Below the pieces are notes generated by a model. It did not search any database, was not told the origin of the DNA, and saw nothing but the letters and a program-made list of their open reading frames with translations. Source: Turnera subulata (lineage: Eukaryota > Streptophyta > Magnoliopsida > Malpighiales > Passifloraceae). Taken from it: a stretch of DNA of 64,000 nt. This document shows positions 1-13,373 of this stretch, in pieces (position 1 is the first letter of the stretch; every line of letters starts with the position of its first letter). Both the position numbers and the translations under genes were made by a program. The stretch spans positions 217,303 through 281,302 of the forward strand of contig JAKUCV010005454.1 of NCBI GenBank assembly GCA_028386065.3. The letters run 5' to 3'.

Positions 1-3000
1 TCCATCTGTCTGAGGATGAAAAGCAGAACTGAAGCTCAACTTAGTTCCCAGCGCTGCTTGTAAACTCTTCCAGAATTGTGATGTGAATCTGGGATCTCTG
101 TCTGAGAATATAGACTTTGGAATCCCATGCAGTCTCACAACTTCAGCAACATACTTACTCGCCAATGTGTCCATGGTATCAGTCTGGCGAATAGGGAGAA
201 AATGAGCTGATTTTGTTAATCGACCAACGATGACCCAAATAGAATCATGCTGTCTCCGAGTCATCGGTAAACCAATCATAAAATCTATAGTGATCTTCTC
301 CCTACTTCCACTCTGGTATTGTCAACGATCTCATCTTGCCTGTTGGAGCCTGATGTTTGGCTTTCACCTGCTTGCAAGTAATGCATCTTGCAACATACTC
401 TGCTACGTCCTTCCTCATCCGAGGCCACCAGAAATGACTCTTCAGGTTCTGATACATCTTGGTGCTTCCAGGATGCATCGCATATGGCGTCATATGACCT
501 TCTTCTAGGATCTGACTACGCAGATTACTGACATTGGGTACACATACCCGTTTCCTAATCATCAGTGCTCCATCATCAGCTATACGGAACTTATCCCCTT
601 TTCCACTTCTTACTCCTTTTAGCTTGACCAGGTCGGGATCTCCATCTTGTAACTCCACTATCCATCCTCTCAGGTTGGACTTGATACTCATGTGTGCCAG
701 TAATGCTCCTGTTTCATCCACTGTCAAGTCAACTCCCAACTTCCTTAACTCGATAAGTGAAAACATCGAGTAATTAATGGAGGCATCATCCGGTTGTCTC
801 CAGCTCAAAGCATCAGCTACCACATTAGCCTTTCTTGGGTGATACTCGATAGTACAATCATAATCATTAAGCAACTCAACCCAGCATCTTTGTCGCAGGC
901 TAAGCTCCTTCTAAGTCATGATGTACTTAACGCTTTTGTGGTCGGTGAAGATTCAACACTTCTCTCCAAACAAGTAGTGTCTCCAAATCTTCAGAGCCAA
1001 AATCACAGCTGCCATCTCAAGATCATGAGTCGGGTAGTTCTTCTCATGAGTCCTTAGCTGTCTGGAGGCATAGGCAATCACTCGTCCTTCTTTCATCAGC
1101 ACGACTCCTAAACCAAGACCTGATGCGTCGCAAAACAACACAAACTCCACTCCTGGCTTGGGTACTTTTAGCACTTGTGTCGTGGTCAGCTTCTTATTAA
1201 GCTCCTCAAAACTCTGTTGGCACTCTGGGCTCCAAACAAAAGCTTGTTCTTTCCTCAACAGCTTAGTCATGGGACTGGCTAATAAGGAAAAACCTTCTAT
1301 GAACCTCCGATAATATCCTGCAAGGCCAAGAAAACTCCTGACTTCGGAAACATTCTTAGGAGGCTCCCACTCCAACACAACCTTAACTTTGGCAGGATCA
1401 ACCTTTATTCCATCCCCGCCTACTACATGTCTGAGGAAGGAAACTTCTCTAAGCCAAAATTCACACTTGTTGAATTTGGCATACAGCTGCTTCTCCCATA
1501 ACCTTTGAAGCACTACCCTCAAATGCTCTTCGTGCTCTTCTTTGCTCTTGGAGTAGATGAGGATATCGTCGATGAAGACCACAACGAACTTATCCAGGAA
1601 TTCATTCAGCACCTAGTGCATCAAGCACATAAATACAGCCGGTGCATTGGTCAAACCAAAAGGTACCACAGTGAATTCGAAGTGGCCATACCTTGTGCGA
1701 AAAGCTGTCTTCGGTATGTCCTTCTCCGAAATCTTGATCTGATGATAGCCCGATCGGAGATCAATCTTTGAAAACACTGTTTCTCCTTGGAGCTGATCGA
1801 AAAGATCATTAATCCTCGGTAACAGGTACTTGTTCTTGATTGTCACCTTGTTGATCTGGCGAGAGTCTACACACATACGCAGACTACCGTCCTTTTTTTT
1901 CACGAACAAAACTGGTGCACCCCATGGTGAGGTACTAGGTCTGATGAAACCTTTTTCTAGTAGTTCATCTAGTTGCTTCTTCAGCTCTTGAAGCTCTGTT
2001 TGTGCCATCCTGTATGGTGCCATCGAGATAGGTGTAACTCCAGGTACAAGCTCGATGGTGTACTCAACCTCTCTATCAGGTGGCAACCTAGTAGATCATC
2101 TGGAAAACATCAACGAACTCTCTCACAACTGATACATCCTTCGGGGTAGGATCTTGTGTTTTTTCGCCTGGAATGTGGGTCAGCAAAGCATCCGGACCAT
2201 GTTGCTTCATTCCGTAGCCCTGGGTAGCAGAGATTCTACATGTGGTTGTAGTTTTCCCCACTCCGGACAAAACAATCGACCGTCCTTCGGCGGATGTCAA
2301 CCTCACTTGCTTAGCTCGACAATCCACCAAAGCTTGATACTTCGACAATCAATCCATGCCTAGGATTATATCAAATCCTCCCATGTTCATGACAATGAGT
2401 CGAGCAGGAAAGGTTTCGTTCTCAAACACTAACGGCACATCCTTACAAACTTTATCTAACCTCACTATGATGCCTGCGGGTAATCTAACCCTCATCGGTT
2501 TTTCTAGGGATAAATCTTCACAGTTATGTTGCATAGCATAGGTTTGAGTTATAAAGGAATGTGTAGCTCCAGGATCAATTAAGGTGAATGCAACACTACC
2601 ATGTACTATAAAGATACCTGCTATAACTTGGGCAGCATCAGGGTCTTCTTCCCGCGGTGATGACAAAAGCTCTAGGGACTGTTGTGCTTTGGTTAGCTCT
2701 GGATTGGGTCCTTGCGAAAGGATTCCCATGACCACGACCTTATCCTTGTGCTCTAGATCCACCTGGCATGCTAGCCACAGAGGCCTGAACTGTTGGTGTC
2801 GGTGTAGAGTTGCTGACTCTCCCAAGCTTTGGGCATGCATAACGATAATATCCCAACTCATTGCACTCAAAGCATCTGACTGATGATATAGGTCGTCGGA
2901 AGCGGTTATCTCCAGAACTAGTCTCTCCGGGTCCACTCCATCCTCCAGTTAAAGCTCCGCGGTTGTTAGTCCAACCACGTCCATGGGTCATCTGCTGATA

Positions 3001-3828
3001 CTGTCCTCGTCCAGCTGCAGGTGCACAAGCGGCAGGTGCATATGGCTTCATGTTCTGACTGAAAGGTACTTGTGGTGCATTTCTCTTTCCACGATACTCC
3101 TATTGATCACGCCATGTAACTTCAGCCTTCTGAGCATCTTTTACCATGTCCTGATATCTAGCAAAGTCCTTGTATCCCATGATAGCTCGGATGTCAGGAT
3201 GTAGACCTCTCCAGAAACGTTGGCATCAGGCTTTGGTTGTTGCCACCAGATCTCCAACATACAGGAATAAACGATCAAACTTCTTCTCATACTCCGTCAC
3301 GGTCATATTATTCTGGCGCAATTCCAGGAATTCGTGCTGCATGCATTCCTGAAATTCTTCAGTAATGAACTTGTCCTTGAACATGGTCGTGAACTCAGCC
3401 CATGGCATCACCACTAGTTTCGGCAGGTCTCTTGTGGTAGATTCCCACCATGTTGCTGCTTCCTCATGGAAAAGAGAAGCGGCATAGTTCGCCCACTGGT
3501 CAGTTGTGCACTTGATCTTAAGCATGACCCTGGCGATCTGACGTAACCACTCGTCCGCCTCACGAGGGTCAGTTGCTCCTGAGAAAGGCTCACCTCCAAG
3601 CTCAGATAGCTTGGTAAAAACAGGGTCTTCGACTGGTCCCCCAGTTGTCTGTCGATAAAAGATCTAGGTCATCATGTGCATCATCTGCAGGGACATCTGG
3701 TATGGCATACCCGGTACCCCATCGTAGACTTATGGTTCTTCCACCTAGGCATGCGGTTGACCGACTGACACTTGGTCCTCTTCCAAGTACTGTTGGGCGG
3801 CTTGCTGGTGTCCCTCAGCCGGATCCAT
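1..3828 (-). pseudogene. gag-pol remnant of Tekay-type gypsy element (3' end outside window)
   Basis: In coding order the remains are: a gag start at 3828, gag core near 3525-3226, a zinc knuckle near 2880-2830, protease and linker (2936-2090), reverse transcriptase (2086-1613), RNase H (1612-950) and integrase zinc domain plus core (874-1). The knuckle has lost its histidine (CxxCxxxxYxxxxC), so it cannot bind zinc normally. Against the copy at 46176-50807 I see in-frame stops near 2349 (W to stop), 1613 (L to stop), 953 (R to stop) and 302 (W to stop), and a one-base deletion near 2100 that shifts frame before the RT. Several stops are consistent with C-to-T decay. This is a dead copy. Confidence 0.9.
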
Positions 3829-3930
3829 CTCGTCCTTCCTATATGAAGATGTATGCATGAGTATCATATTTATAACATGTGGAGCAGGATATGCACAAAC
3901 AATCATACAACAACCAAGGACCTACAGCCT

Positions 3931-3942
3931 GCTCCGCTACCA
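3931..3942 (-). promoter_or_regulatory. Primer-binding site of the first gypsy element
   Basis: Read on the minus strand, TGGTAGCGGAGC begins 3 bases inside the 5' LTR. It starts with the TGG that pairs with tRNA CCA ends. It differs from the usual plant initiator-Met site TGGTATCAGAGC at three positions. The identical 12-mer occurs in three other elements of this window. Confidence 0.7.
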
Positions 3943-3945
3943 AAA

Positions 3946-6738
3946 TGAAACGCCCCGATCCGTATTTACCGTTATACACAGTAAACACGTGGGACCTTTA
4001 TTTATTACGGAACCACAGCGGTAAATACCACAAGCCAACAGTAATAAAAATACAACAACAGTACTCATCCCGGCACAAAGACATTATTATAACAGGCAAC
4101 AAAAACGGAGAAATAATATGCAAGCAGCGGAAGTCTTAATATAATATAGCAATAGCAAAAGTATGGAAATAATGCAACGCAGGATGGATCCGGGCCTGGC
4201 AGAGGGTGCGCCACAGCTTGCCTCGAACGTACCTGAGCAACGCATAACCAAACTACGCGACCAGGTCACGCAGGCGAGGGGTGAGTCCGAAGTGCTCACC
4301 GGGTAAAATCCATAAGCAAATATACATAAACAAGCAACCGTAATTTTTCCAAGTCACATCAACAACAACTAACTAAGGTTCTCACAAACCTTGAGTAACA
4401 CACTTGTGATTCTAGACACACTATTCCAATTTTATTATCAGGGCCCCTATCACTAGTTAAATGGTGGCCGTCGCCTGGTAGTCAAGCTAGCTAGCCCATG
4501 GACCCCGCCCTAGTACCTCCACGTAATAACTGGCACGGATAGGGAGCAGATCCCAAGCACACTCTCCCCCAGAACTATAAAAATAAGACTACCTTCTGGC
4601 TGTTCCAACATTTAACTGTGACTTACTAGATGTCCAAGTGATCAGTTTTATTATTTCTCCTCCCTCAACTAGTGTCTATAATTCTGTTATCCGACCATTA
4701 TCTCATTATACCGAGCAGGCTCGCAGCCTCTCCGCTCGTCTGGATAATACGAACTTATCCCAAACTGTTATCTCATACCAGTACCCCCGGTACTCAACTC
4801 ACACAATCCTCACAGTCAACAACAACAGTAATAGACTTACTTATACCAACAATTCCAATATCATCAATAACAACAACAATAGCAATATTTTCAACATCAT
4901 CAACGACATCAAACATCAATTTAACACATCATACAACAAGCCATTCACAGCCACAAAGAATTATTCTAGCATATATCACACATAGTAAACAAACAGCAAC
5001 TTGGTATTACGGGCAGTATATAAATATTTACTTATCCTCACCTTAGCCGATTCCTATTCCTGAAAGTCCTCGAAATGTCCCGGCTCTGGCTCCTCAGGAT
5101 ACAGCTCGTTATCAACTCCTATATCAAACAATAATATATGCACACATAAGATGATATGCAAATGCTCGACTAATACTGTAAGCCGTAAAATAATTACTGG
5201 ACCAACTCGGTACTCCTCCGGGTTATTCCCATTATCATCATAATTCACCATTAATTTTCAGGTGTCAAAATATCATATTATACTCATACCCGGATATTAT
5301 TCCGGTATTTTATTACCTTGATAATACCCCTTTCCATATTTATTTCATAAGTATGTACTTTCCAAAATATTTCTTTTACTTATATTTTTCCCAAAATAAT
5401 TATTTCCATATAATGTACCATATATTTCCAAAATATAATTACCATTAAAATTCCATTTTTCAGAATTATTATTATTATTCTCTCCTTTTTTTCAGATTTT
5501 ATTCTTTTCTTTTTTTTTAATACGGACTGGGCCCAAGGGTTAGGCCTGGCCCAGACGTAGAGCCTACACCCAAGCATAAAGCCCACGCCAGGCCCAGACT
5601 CGCGCCAGCCCAAGCTCCAGCTGCACCCAAGCCCAAGCAGCCCAGCCCAAACAGCCCACCAATGGGCTTGTAGCGCATTGGCACTCTTGTGTCAAAAGCA
5701 CAAGAGGGGTGAGGTCTTGGGTTCGAGTCTCACTCTCTCGACTAGTATCAAAAAAAACGCAACCGGGTCAACCCACGACCCGCGACACATATCCGAGTCA
5801 TCTTCATCATCCGGGTCTGCAGCTCACCTTGTGTGGTTGCAGACGGCGGTGACGCGAGCGGCACGGGATCAAGGCATGACAAGGCAGGTGTGAGCAGCGG
5901 CGACGGAGACGAGGCAATGGCGAGGAAGGCGGCGGCTGGTGGTGCTCGTCGACAACAGCAGGGCGGCGGTGCGAGGAAGCGGGTGCTTCGTCAGGTGACG
6001 CTGCTGCAAGGAGAAGCGGCAAAACTGGGTTCGGTGGCGGCTGTAGTGAGGCGAAGACTACCTGCTGCGGCGAGCGAGAGAGAGAGGCAGGAAGACGATG
6101 GTGGCGGCGCGCTAGGTGGGTGGTGGCGTCGGCAGTTCACGATGGAGAAGGGAAGGAGAAGAAGATGGGGTTGTTGCCAAAAAACGGCAACGTTTTGTTG
6201 CTGGTTTGTTTGTGTGTGTTGTGTTATTTTTTTTTTTTTTTGCAGGGGAAAGATGGCTACTGAAGGAGGTTGTACTGGTTGTTTGCAGGAAAATAAGGAA
6301 GGGAACTGGCAGAGGGTTGCAGGCAGGAGAAGGATTTGATGGTGATGGCATGCAAGAGGGTGTTGAATTTTAAAAGTGAAACACAGGATGCATCACGGGT
6401 GTCACAGGGATGGGCAAGCTTTCACGAGCATAACAGGAGGAGGCGGCTGCATAATTCAATTATGCAGTCGTGTCCCGTCCGGACCAGAAAATAACTATAA
6501 CGCCCCCTTGACTTTATTTCTGGTCCGTTATCTCGAGGATAAACCTGACTTTTCTCGAGATTCCTGGACCCAAAAAATACCAACTCTGGTCCGTAAAATC
6601 CACAGAAAAATCCAAAATGTGGGACAGGGCTCGGTTTCGGAATCCGATGCATAATTTACCCTGAAATAATTACCCAAAATTATTTTTATATGGTAAATTA
6701 CTGTACAAAGCATTTTACAGTCCCGGTAAAAATATAAA
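3946..6738 (-). repeat. 5' LTR of first Tekay-type element
   Basis: It begins (plus-strand reading) TGAAACGCCCCGATCCG, like the LTRs at 43195 and 50935, and its far end carries the block with GGACCAGAAAATAAC and the GGGCTCGGTTTCGGA motif shared by all LTRs of this family here. A conserved imperfect palindrome (GGTGAGTCC..GCTCACC) sits at 4280-4300. The terminal TGTAAC..CGGG is absent at 6738, so this edge was trimmed or rearranged. Open frames within it lack support as genes. Confidence 0.85.
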
Positions 6739-9700
6739 TGCAGCCAACCTGCATGATTGAGGTTGGCGCTGCCATCTCCTGTACGCCCGTGCCTGCCTCT
6801 CTTTTTCCTTGTGAACCCGTGTTGCCACCCATCTTTATCTTCTCTTTTTCCTCTTCTTCTGCACCCGTGAACCTCCACCGACACCACCTCCACCTGCTCA
6901 GCCACCATCTTCTTCTTTCCTCACCCCGTTGCCAAGACAACCCGAGACCACCCACCTTCACCTTTTTTTCCTTCTTCTTTCTCCACACCACCAAGCACCA
7001 CCGCAGCAATTGCCGCCCCGAAGTGCTGACCCCAGCTGCAAACCGCCGGCCACCATCACCTCACCCCATCTTTTCTTCTCCAACCCGTGGCCGTGAACCA
7101 CCACCGAACCTCCACCGTGACCCACCGAAACCGCAGCACCACCATCTCCTTCCTTTCCCCTCGCCCCTGTCGCCGTCGCGCCAAGATCAGCAGCGCAGCG
7201 CCGGAGGAGACGACCCCAGCCACCATTCTTTCTCTCATCCTCTCCTCGCAGCAAGCCGCCGCCTTCTCGCCGTTCTTCTCCCCCACAGCGCCTGCCTTGT
7301 CGCGCCTCGGATCGTGTCGCCTCCTCGTCGCCGTGCCACGCCGCCGTTTCTGTCCTGTGCCTCGCCTTGCTGTTGCTCCACCATCGCGCCGCCACCAGCC
7401 ATCACGCGACTTCGCTCGTCACTGCAGACCACCAACATCCGCCGCCGCCGACCATAGGAGACAACCCGAAGCAAGCCTCCCGGGTTGCCTCGCCTTACCA
7501 TCGTCAGCGGAGCCGCGTCGCCTCCTCTTCGTGTCCTCCTCTCGTCGCCTTGCGCCGCCGCGCTCGCAGCTCGCCGTCCATAGCAGATCGTCGCCGTGCC
7601 GCCATCTGCGTTTCAAGGTGAGGAAGATGACCCGGTTAGGATGGGTCACGGGTCGGGTTGACCCGCGAGCTGGGCTTGAGGGTTTGGCTTGGGCTGATGT
7701 TGGTTTTGGGCTTGGATGTTTGGGCCTGGGTTGTGTTGGCAGGCTTACTGTGTGGGCCTGGTCCATGTAATAAGCTGGGCCTGCACTGTTTGGCCCAGTC
7801 CGTAGTTAAAAGATAAAAGAAAAGAGATAATTAAATAAAATCAAGTATATATTCTGAAAAATTAAATATGGTAATTATTTTTGAGAAAATTTGTTAGTAT
7901 GGATTTTGGTGTTTTGAAAAAATATATATATAAATGTATATATATACTTTGATTCTTTGAAATTAAAGATAATTATATTTTTGTTTTGAAAATTATTATT
8001 ATGTTTTTAGCATGATATATATATTCTGGAAAATTACATATATGTTATTATTTTTCTAGAAAATTATGAAACTACCTTTGGAAAATGTGTATAGTATATA
8101 TAATTAATATTTCTGAAAATTTATAATTGTGTTGATATTAAAATTGTTCGGAAAAATATTTTACCTTTGGAAAATATATATGCAAACTTATTAATTTGTA
8201 TTTATTTTCAAAAAATAAGTTATATAATTATATTCTCTGGAAAATATTTTCCTAAAAATAATAATATTTAGTAATTATATTTTGGCAAGTATAACATTTT
8301 ATGGAAATAATTTTGGGATAAATATATATAAGTTATAGTTTCCTGAAAAATTGTGATGTTTATTATTTTGGAAAAGTATAATTATTTTATGAAAATATTT
8401 TGAAAAGAATTTTATTAAAGTATTGTACCGGAATAATATCCGGGTATACGTACGATATGATATTTTCGAAAAAGGTTTAATAACGATAATGAAAAAGATA
8501 AAGGATATGCAATCGAGCCGGTTTATATTTATTTTGCAGTATAGCATCATAGCATACCAATTATGTGCATTTATGTGAGCATGTTGTTTTGTTGTATAGG
8601 TTTGATATCGGGCAGTTTCCCGAGGAGCCGGCTTGGGACCGGTTATTGTCTTCAAAGTTGAGTAATCGGCTAAGGTGAGGATGGATTTCCTTCGATATGT
8701 GCCTATATTACTCGGTTGTTGTGTTTGATGATTGTTGCACTGTTGAGTGTTGCATTTGCTGTGGTTTGATTCGGGATGTTAATCCCAGTGCCATGATTTA
8801 ATTTTGGGATGTTTATCCCCATGATTTGGTTTTAGGATGTTTATCCCTGTGCATTGAGTTTTTGATGATTTTTTCTGTGTCTTTTGGTATAAGAATAATG
8901 GATTAAATAATAAAATGTGATAAGGATGTCGATCTTTGGTTTTGGATAGAGATGTCTATCCCGGTGTTTTGGTTAGGGATGTTGATCCCTGAGATTTGGT
9001 TTTGGATGATGATGATATAATTGTCACGTGGTAAGTAGTGGTACGACTCGATGGTTTAAGACTGTTTTGTGGTGGCCATGATCTGGGTTACTTGTGATAA
9101 GCATGTCTATGCTTGGGATGTCTATCCCGTGATTATATTTGGGATGTCTATCCCTGTGTTACTATTTTGGGATGTCCATCCCTGGGCTCTCTTGGTTTTG
9201 ATCTGGCACCCGAAATATGTTGAGAACCAGGTCTGACCCCTAGCTTATCCGTGACGGGGCCCGGAAAGATAAAATTGGAATTGGATTTTGCTTAAGTCTT
9301 TTTGGTCTTGGACCAGTTTTGGGTCGAGTCTTTTGGTTTGGTATATTTTGGCTGTTATGCCTGTTTTCGACCTTGAGTAATTTATAGTGTTGCATATTGA
9401 TTGTCTATCCATGGTTGGTAAGCACTTCGGACTCACCCCTCACCTACGGGCTTTCATCCCGTAGGTTGAGTTATTTATGGTTCAGGTATGATGTATTCCA
9501 GACAGGCTGTGGCGTTATCCCTTGGACAGGACTCGGATCCATAGTTTGCATCAGTGTCGCATACAGTGTCTTTGTGAGTTATTAAGTCTTCTGCTGTGCT
9601 ATTTATTGCTATTGTTGGGCCATTGGGCTGGTTGTGTTATTGTTGATGTTCCCGGGTTTCGGGTGACTTGTTTATGATGTTGAGCTGTTGGGCCAGACGT

Positions 9701-9827
9701 ACTTATGTTATTTGCTATTGAGCTGGTTTTCTATTGTATACACTGTATGCTGGGCTTTGTTTGGTCAGGTCGTTACAGTTCCGGCACGTGTTTACTATGT
9801 ACGGTAAATACGGGTTGGGGCGTCTCA
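6739..9827 (+). repeat. Tekay-type LTR, opposite orientation, 5' end missing
   Basis: It matches the solo LTR at 54882-58309 from about 275 bases inside that LTR (GCAGG..GGCGCT region) to its end (..CGTTACAG..GGGGCGTCTCA). The first ~275 bases are missing at 6739, where the minus-oriented LTR begins. The conserved palindrome is at 9417-9437. Parsimonious reading: the minus element inserted into this older LTR, whose 5' piece would then lie left of the window. The C/T-rich stretch 6780-7600 gives long open frames, but they look like LTR sequence, not genes. Confidence 0.8.
8773..9182 (+). other. Scattered short palindromes GGGAT-N4-ATCCC in LTR
   Basis: Units of the form GGGATGTTTATCCC occur at 8773, 8806, about 8833 (A for first G), about 8965, 9116, 9141 and 9169, with damaged ones between. 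Arms are conserved while the four-base loop varies (GTTA, GTTT, GTCT, GTCC, GTTG). They correspond in position to the tandem hairpin arrays in the other LTRs of the family. Confidence 0.75.
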
Positions 9828-10272
9828 TATGTGGGGCCCACATAGGTGCTTAAACACTGCCACGTCAGCTAATTACGAATTAAACCGGACTGGGGGACCA
9901 AATTTATCATTTTAGAAGAGTAAGGGGACCTAATTAATCGTAATTAGCGTAAAGGGACCATTCTTATCAATTTGATATAATAGAGGAACTAAACATATAT
10001 ATAACCCAAATATGGATCCCATTAGTTTGTTTTTTGACCAGCTCATAACATGTATTCATTTAACTGGGCAAGTCTGCCATATTTATATCAGAAAAATTGG
10101 TTGGCAACTGGACAGTACCAAACCCGTGCTCAAACAATTTCTTGCAAATTTTGCCACCAGATCAGCTACATAAATGGCCTTTCTATTTACAGAAGTGAAC
10201 TCAACAGCATCAAAATTTCGTACCAAAGCCTAAATGCGAGACACAATGGCTCTGATACTCGAATTACACCCC
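9828..10272. other. Intergenic, nothing recognised
   Basis: AT-rich sequence with repeated 'gggacc' phrases (9893-9962). No coding frame or RNA gene was recognised. It may include the 3' tail of the LINE that follows. Confidence 0.5.
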
Positions 10273-10986
10273 CTAGTTCTCAGCAAGAATAGCCTGAATG
10301 ACTACCTTGGCATCATATTCAAAGATGACCTGTTTCAAGCCCAAATTCACAGCTTTTTGAATGTCAATCAAAATACCCCAAGCTTCCCTTATCAAAGCTG
10401 AAGAGCCAAGACAAACATCTTGGCTCGCATTCAACACAATTCCACTGGAATTTCTAATTACAATACCAGTACCTATGAGAACTGTTATTCTCAACAAATG
10501 AAGCATCCGAATTAACCTTACTCCAGTCCCGAGGAGGAGGCAACCATTGAAGAATAGATGCCACTTTCCATCCTGTCCTTGGCTGTCGTTGGCGAACCAA
10601 CTCATTAGACAACCAATGAGCTCAAAGTGCAGTAGTAGCAGGATGTAAAGTTTCACCTCCATTGCCGCATTTCTCTCTTTCCATATTTCCATAAAAGGCA
10701 AGCACAAGATTCCAGTATGAGGGAGGATGTTCTGCCAAACTCCTTAACCAAATGCAACCACCAGTCTTTCAACAGAAAAGATTCCTGATGGAGGCGATGA
10801 TCCGATTGGGCTAGTAAACTGAGTGGCTCTAGCATGATCGCAGAACAACAAACCGTGTTTTATTGACTCAGAATCAGATCCACAAATGCAGCAAGAAGGA
10901 GATGAAGTAATACCTCTATGTGCTAGATATATTGGCCATGGTCGGTAGGGCATTTTGTAAAGCGCGCCATAAGAAAATTTTGACAT
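10273..10986 (-). pseudogene. LINE ORF2 C-terminus: zf-RVT and RNase H-like remnant
   Basis: The upstream part (10986-10744) has the motif pattern of the zinc-binding region that follows plant LINE reverse transcriptases, with paired cysteines (SCCICGSDSESIKHGLLFC). The downstream part (10707-10273) reads as the RVT_3 RNase H-like domain, with GIVIRNSSGIV and a later EYDAKVVIQA segment. The first is in a different frame from the second, so a frameshift or stop separates them. No catalytic RT motif is present. Non-functional. Confidence 0.75.
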
Positions 10987-11381
10987 TAGGCACTACACAC
11001 AGCTTTCAAATGCTTTGCCAATCAAAGGAATCTGCAACATGCAAGGGACACTAAAATGCTTTATTCTATTAGAATATCTTAAGTGCGCAAAATCAACTAA
11101 TCTACATAGGCACTATGGGACCTATTATTTAGGGTGGTACCTCCAACTTACTTGCTTTATTTTTTGGTTTGAAACCGGGAGGTATATTAAAAAATATACT
11201 TGAGCTGATGACATGTTTAGGAGTCGGTAGCTCAAATCGACTCCTAATTAATACAAACATCGGGCAAGTACAAGGACATGGAGAACATAGTAAATGATAA
11301 AAGCTCGAAGAATCTAAAAAACTAGGTAATCAGTAGAACAACAAGATAATTACTAAACAAAGCTGATAAGAGGCACTCGTC

Positions 11382-13373
11382 TCATGGAGGGGTATCCACT
11401 TGTCGCTCCATTCTGGATCCAGACCTGAGTACATCGGGTGAGATGATCATTCGATGGTAGTCTTCTGAGAGCACTACTGCCGTGTGATTTTGGGATCGAT
11501 GGGGACGAGCTTGGGTAGATGGGTTGAAGTTGGAGGAGATGGTAGGATAACTGGAAGAGGGAGGGGGGCGAGAGGGGCCGGAACCTGGGGTATCGAAGGT
11601 ATGAGGAATGGTTAGGACATTAGATACGTCTTGGAGGGTCTGTCGTCGAGGGTTATCCCTAGATGCAAGTTTTGGAATTTTTAAGGGTTGGGTTTTCTTG
11701 GTGGATAGCTTTTGGGGTTTCACCTTCTGTTTGCCAGATGACTTCTTAACATGCCCATCCCGGATAAAGTCTTGGAGAGTAGGTAGTGCAGGGGGTGGAT
11801 TGGACGGACTTTGTTCCTCAATGGCCACTGTAGCTTGAGCAGATGGGGTGACGGTGGTTGTGTCTAGTGGCAAAACCTCGGGCCTCGTCTCTAGGGTGCG
11901 GGAAGGTGCAGTAGGATCAGGTCGATGGGTCAGCACGAGAACCTCTTGGGGGGATTGGCTGAGGATGTGGAATCGATTTTGTGGGCGGCTGGTGGTAGAA
12001 TGTGGTGGGGGCATTTCTGGGCTGACCGGTTGCCTCTGGGATGGGCGTCGAGGGCGTTTTGGTACGTTCATCCAGGCTCCCCTGCCATTATGTATAGGGG
12101 TTGCCGTTCCTACAAACTCCATAAGGGTCGCTCCAGGTGTGTCGGTAGTAGTATTCCGACTCTGGGCAGCTTCCGGACAACCTAAAATGCTGTGACCTGG
12201 TTTCCCACATATATAACAAATATCGGGCAAGCCCTCATAACCGACTTTGATAGGTTCGCCATCCAGATATACTTCCCCCTTCAGGGGTTTTGTTAAATCA
12301 AGGCATACAGCAACTCTAGCAAATTTGGCGCGATTAGGGTTAGAAGTGTTACCGTCAAGCTTAACTGTTCTGCCCACCATGTTGCCGAGTTGACGTAGTA
12401 TTCTGGAGTGGTATCGATTGGTTGGGAAGTCCGAAAATTGGATCCACGCCACTATGGAGTCAATTGTTCCGGTAGATGCTCGGAAGGTCGGGGACCAAGG
12501 TTGCACACTAAGGACACTGCCGTATATGCTCCATGGGCCATCAGTCAAGGCATGGAGATAATCCTCCGAATTCTAGAACCGCACCAAATAGAAATTATTT
12601 TCAAGATCGATGATCTTGAAAGGACCGGTTGGCTTCCAAATGCGCTGTAATTGTGAATGCAGAGCTTTAAAGCTGATATAGCGCCCATACAACTTGATCA
12701 CCACCGCATTTTCCCATTGTTTGTTCAGCCGTGCTTTAAAGGGATCGGACAAGACCAAGTTAGCAACTCCATCAATGTCGGTCATCGTCAAGTCTCCTTC
12801 TTCATACTCAACTTCACCCTCAAGTTCCCATGGGTCGGATTGGTAAAGCGGGTTAGACCCAGCAAATAAAGAATCCCGATAGCTCGGGGTAACTTAGTTC
12901 ATCGTCGCATCCGGAGTGGAGGAGGCCTGAGGAGGCTGTGGGTGTGTGGAAGTGTCGATCGGTGTTGCCTGAAAGCTTGGTGAAGAACCCGTCGATGTTG
13001 GAAATGAGGTCATGGCTAGGAGATGAATATTCCTGCCAGATGTTGGAACCTGGTTACTGCCGGTTGGAGCTCCTGCTGCAACAGGGAGGGTCGGCGCCGG
13101 AGTTGCACCGAGGAGGACAGGAGGTGGCTGTGGAGGCTCGGGCAGCGGGAGATTATAGTTGGAGGACGGAGCTCCGGTGGTAGAGGACGGGCCACCGGTG
13201 GTGGCGGCTGCTGTCGAAGGGAAGGGCTGCACCTGGGGGGTGAAAGCCGGCCTGGCTGGTCGAGGGTGGCGACGACGACCTGTCTTGGCGATCTCAAGAT
13301 CGAGAGCGTCGGCGTTGGGCCGGGCTTCCATCGGAGATCGGGTGTCGGGGAAGAAAGGTGTCACTATCCCCAT
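11382..13373 (-). pseudogene. LINE ORF1-like protein (DUF4283 plus CCHC knuckle) with two stops
   Basis: One frame runs from an ATG at 13373 to a stop at 11382, broken by in-frame stops at 12894-12896 and 12573-12575. The N-terminal third is Pro/Ala/Thr-rich. The middle (12791-12270) reads as DUF4283, with conserved WAxIQFSDFP-like and GNMVGRTVKLD segments. A CxxCxxxxHxxxxC knuckle (CYICGKPGHSILGC) follows near 12190. The tail is Ser/Pro/Gln-rich and basic. This layout is usual for ORF1/gag-like proteins of plant LINEs, which bind element RNA. The two stops make it a pseudogene. Confidence 0.8.

Larger units (their letters stand above)
1..6738 (-). mobile_element. Truncated, decayed Ty3/gypsy (Tekay/Del-type) retrotransposon
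   Basis: The 5' LTR lies at 3946-6738 and the internal gag-pol region runs leftwards off the window edge, so the element is transcribed on the minus strand. Its internal region aligns throughout with the better-preserved copy at 43195-53862. The stretch around position 1 matches the integrase core of that copy near 46940, so the rest of integrase, any chromodomain and the 3' LTR would lie outside the window. Several stops and at least one frameshift show it is inactive. The outermost ~20 bases of its LTR are missing where it abuts the LTR at 6739. Confidence 0.9.
10273..13373 (-). mobile_element. LINE (non-LTR retrotransposon) remnant, internally deleted
   Basis: Both ends of a plant L1-type element are visible on the minus strand: an ORF1-like protein (13373-11382) and the C-terminal zinc-finger/RNase H end of ORF2 (10986-10273). 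The endonuclease and reverse transcriptase between them are absent; the 10987-11381 spacer is AT-rich with no recognisable domain. This is either one element with a large deletion or pieces of two LINEs. I could not define target duplications or a clean poly(A) end. Confidence 0.75.

Noticed and set aside
6738..7770. Long open frames on both strands (up to 239 codons) in a C/T-rich stretch
   Set aside because: They lie inside a Tekay-type LTR, are low-complexity (Pro/Ser/Arg-rich on every frame) and have no recognisable domain.
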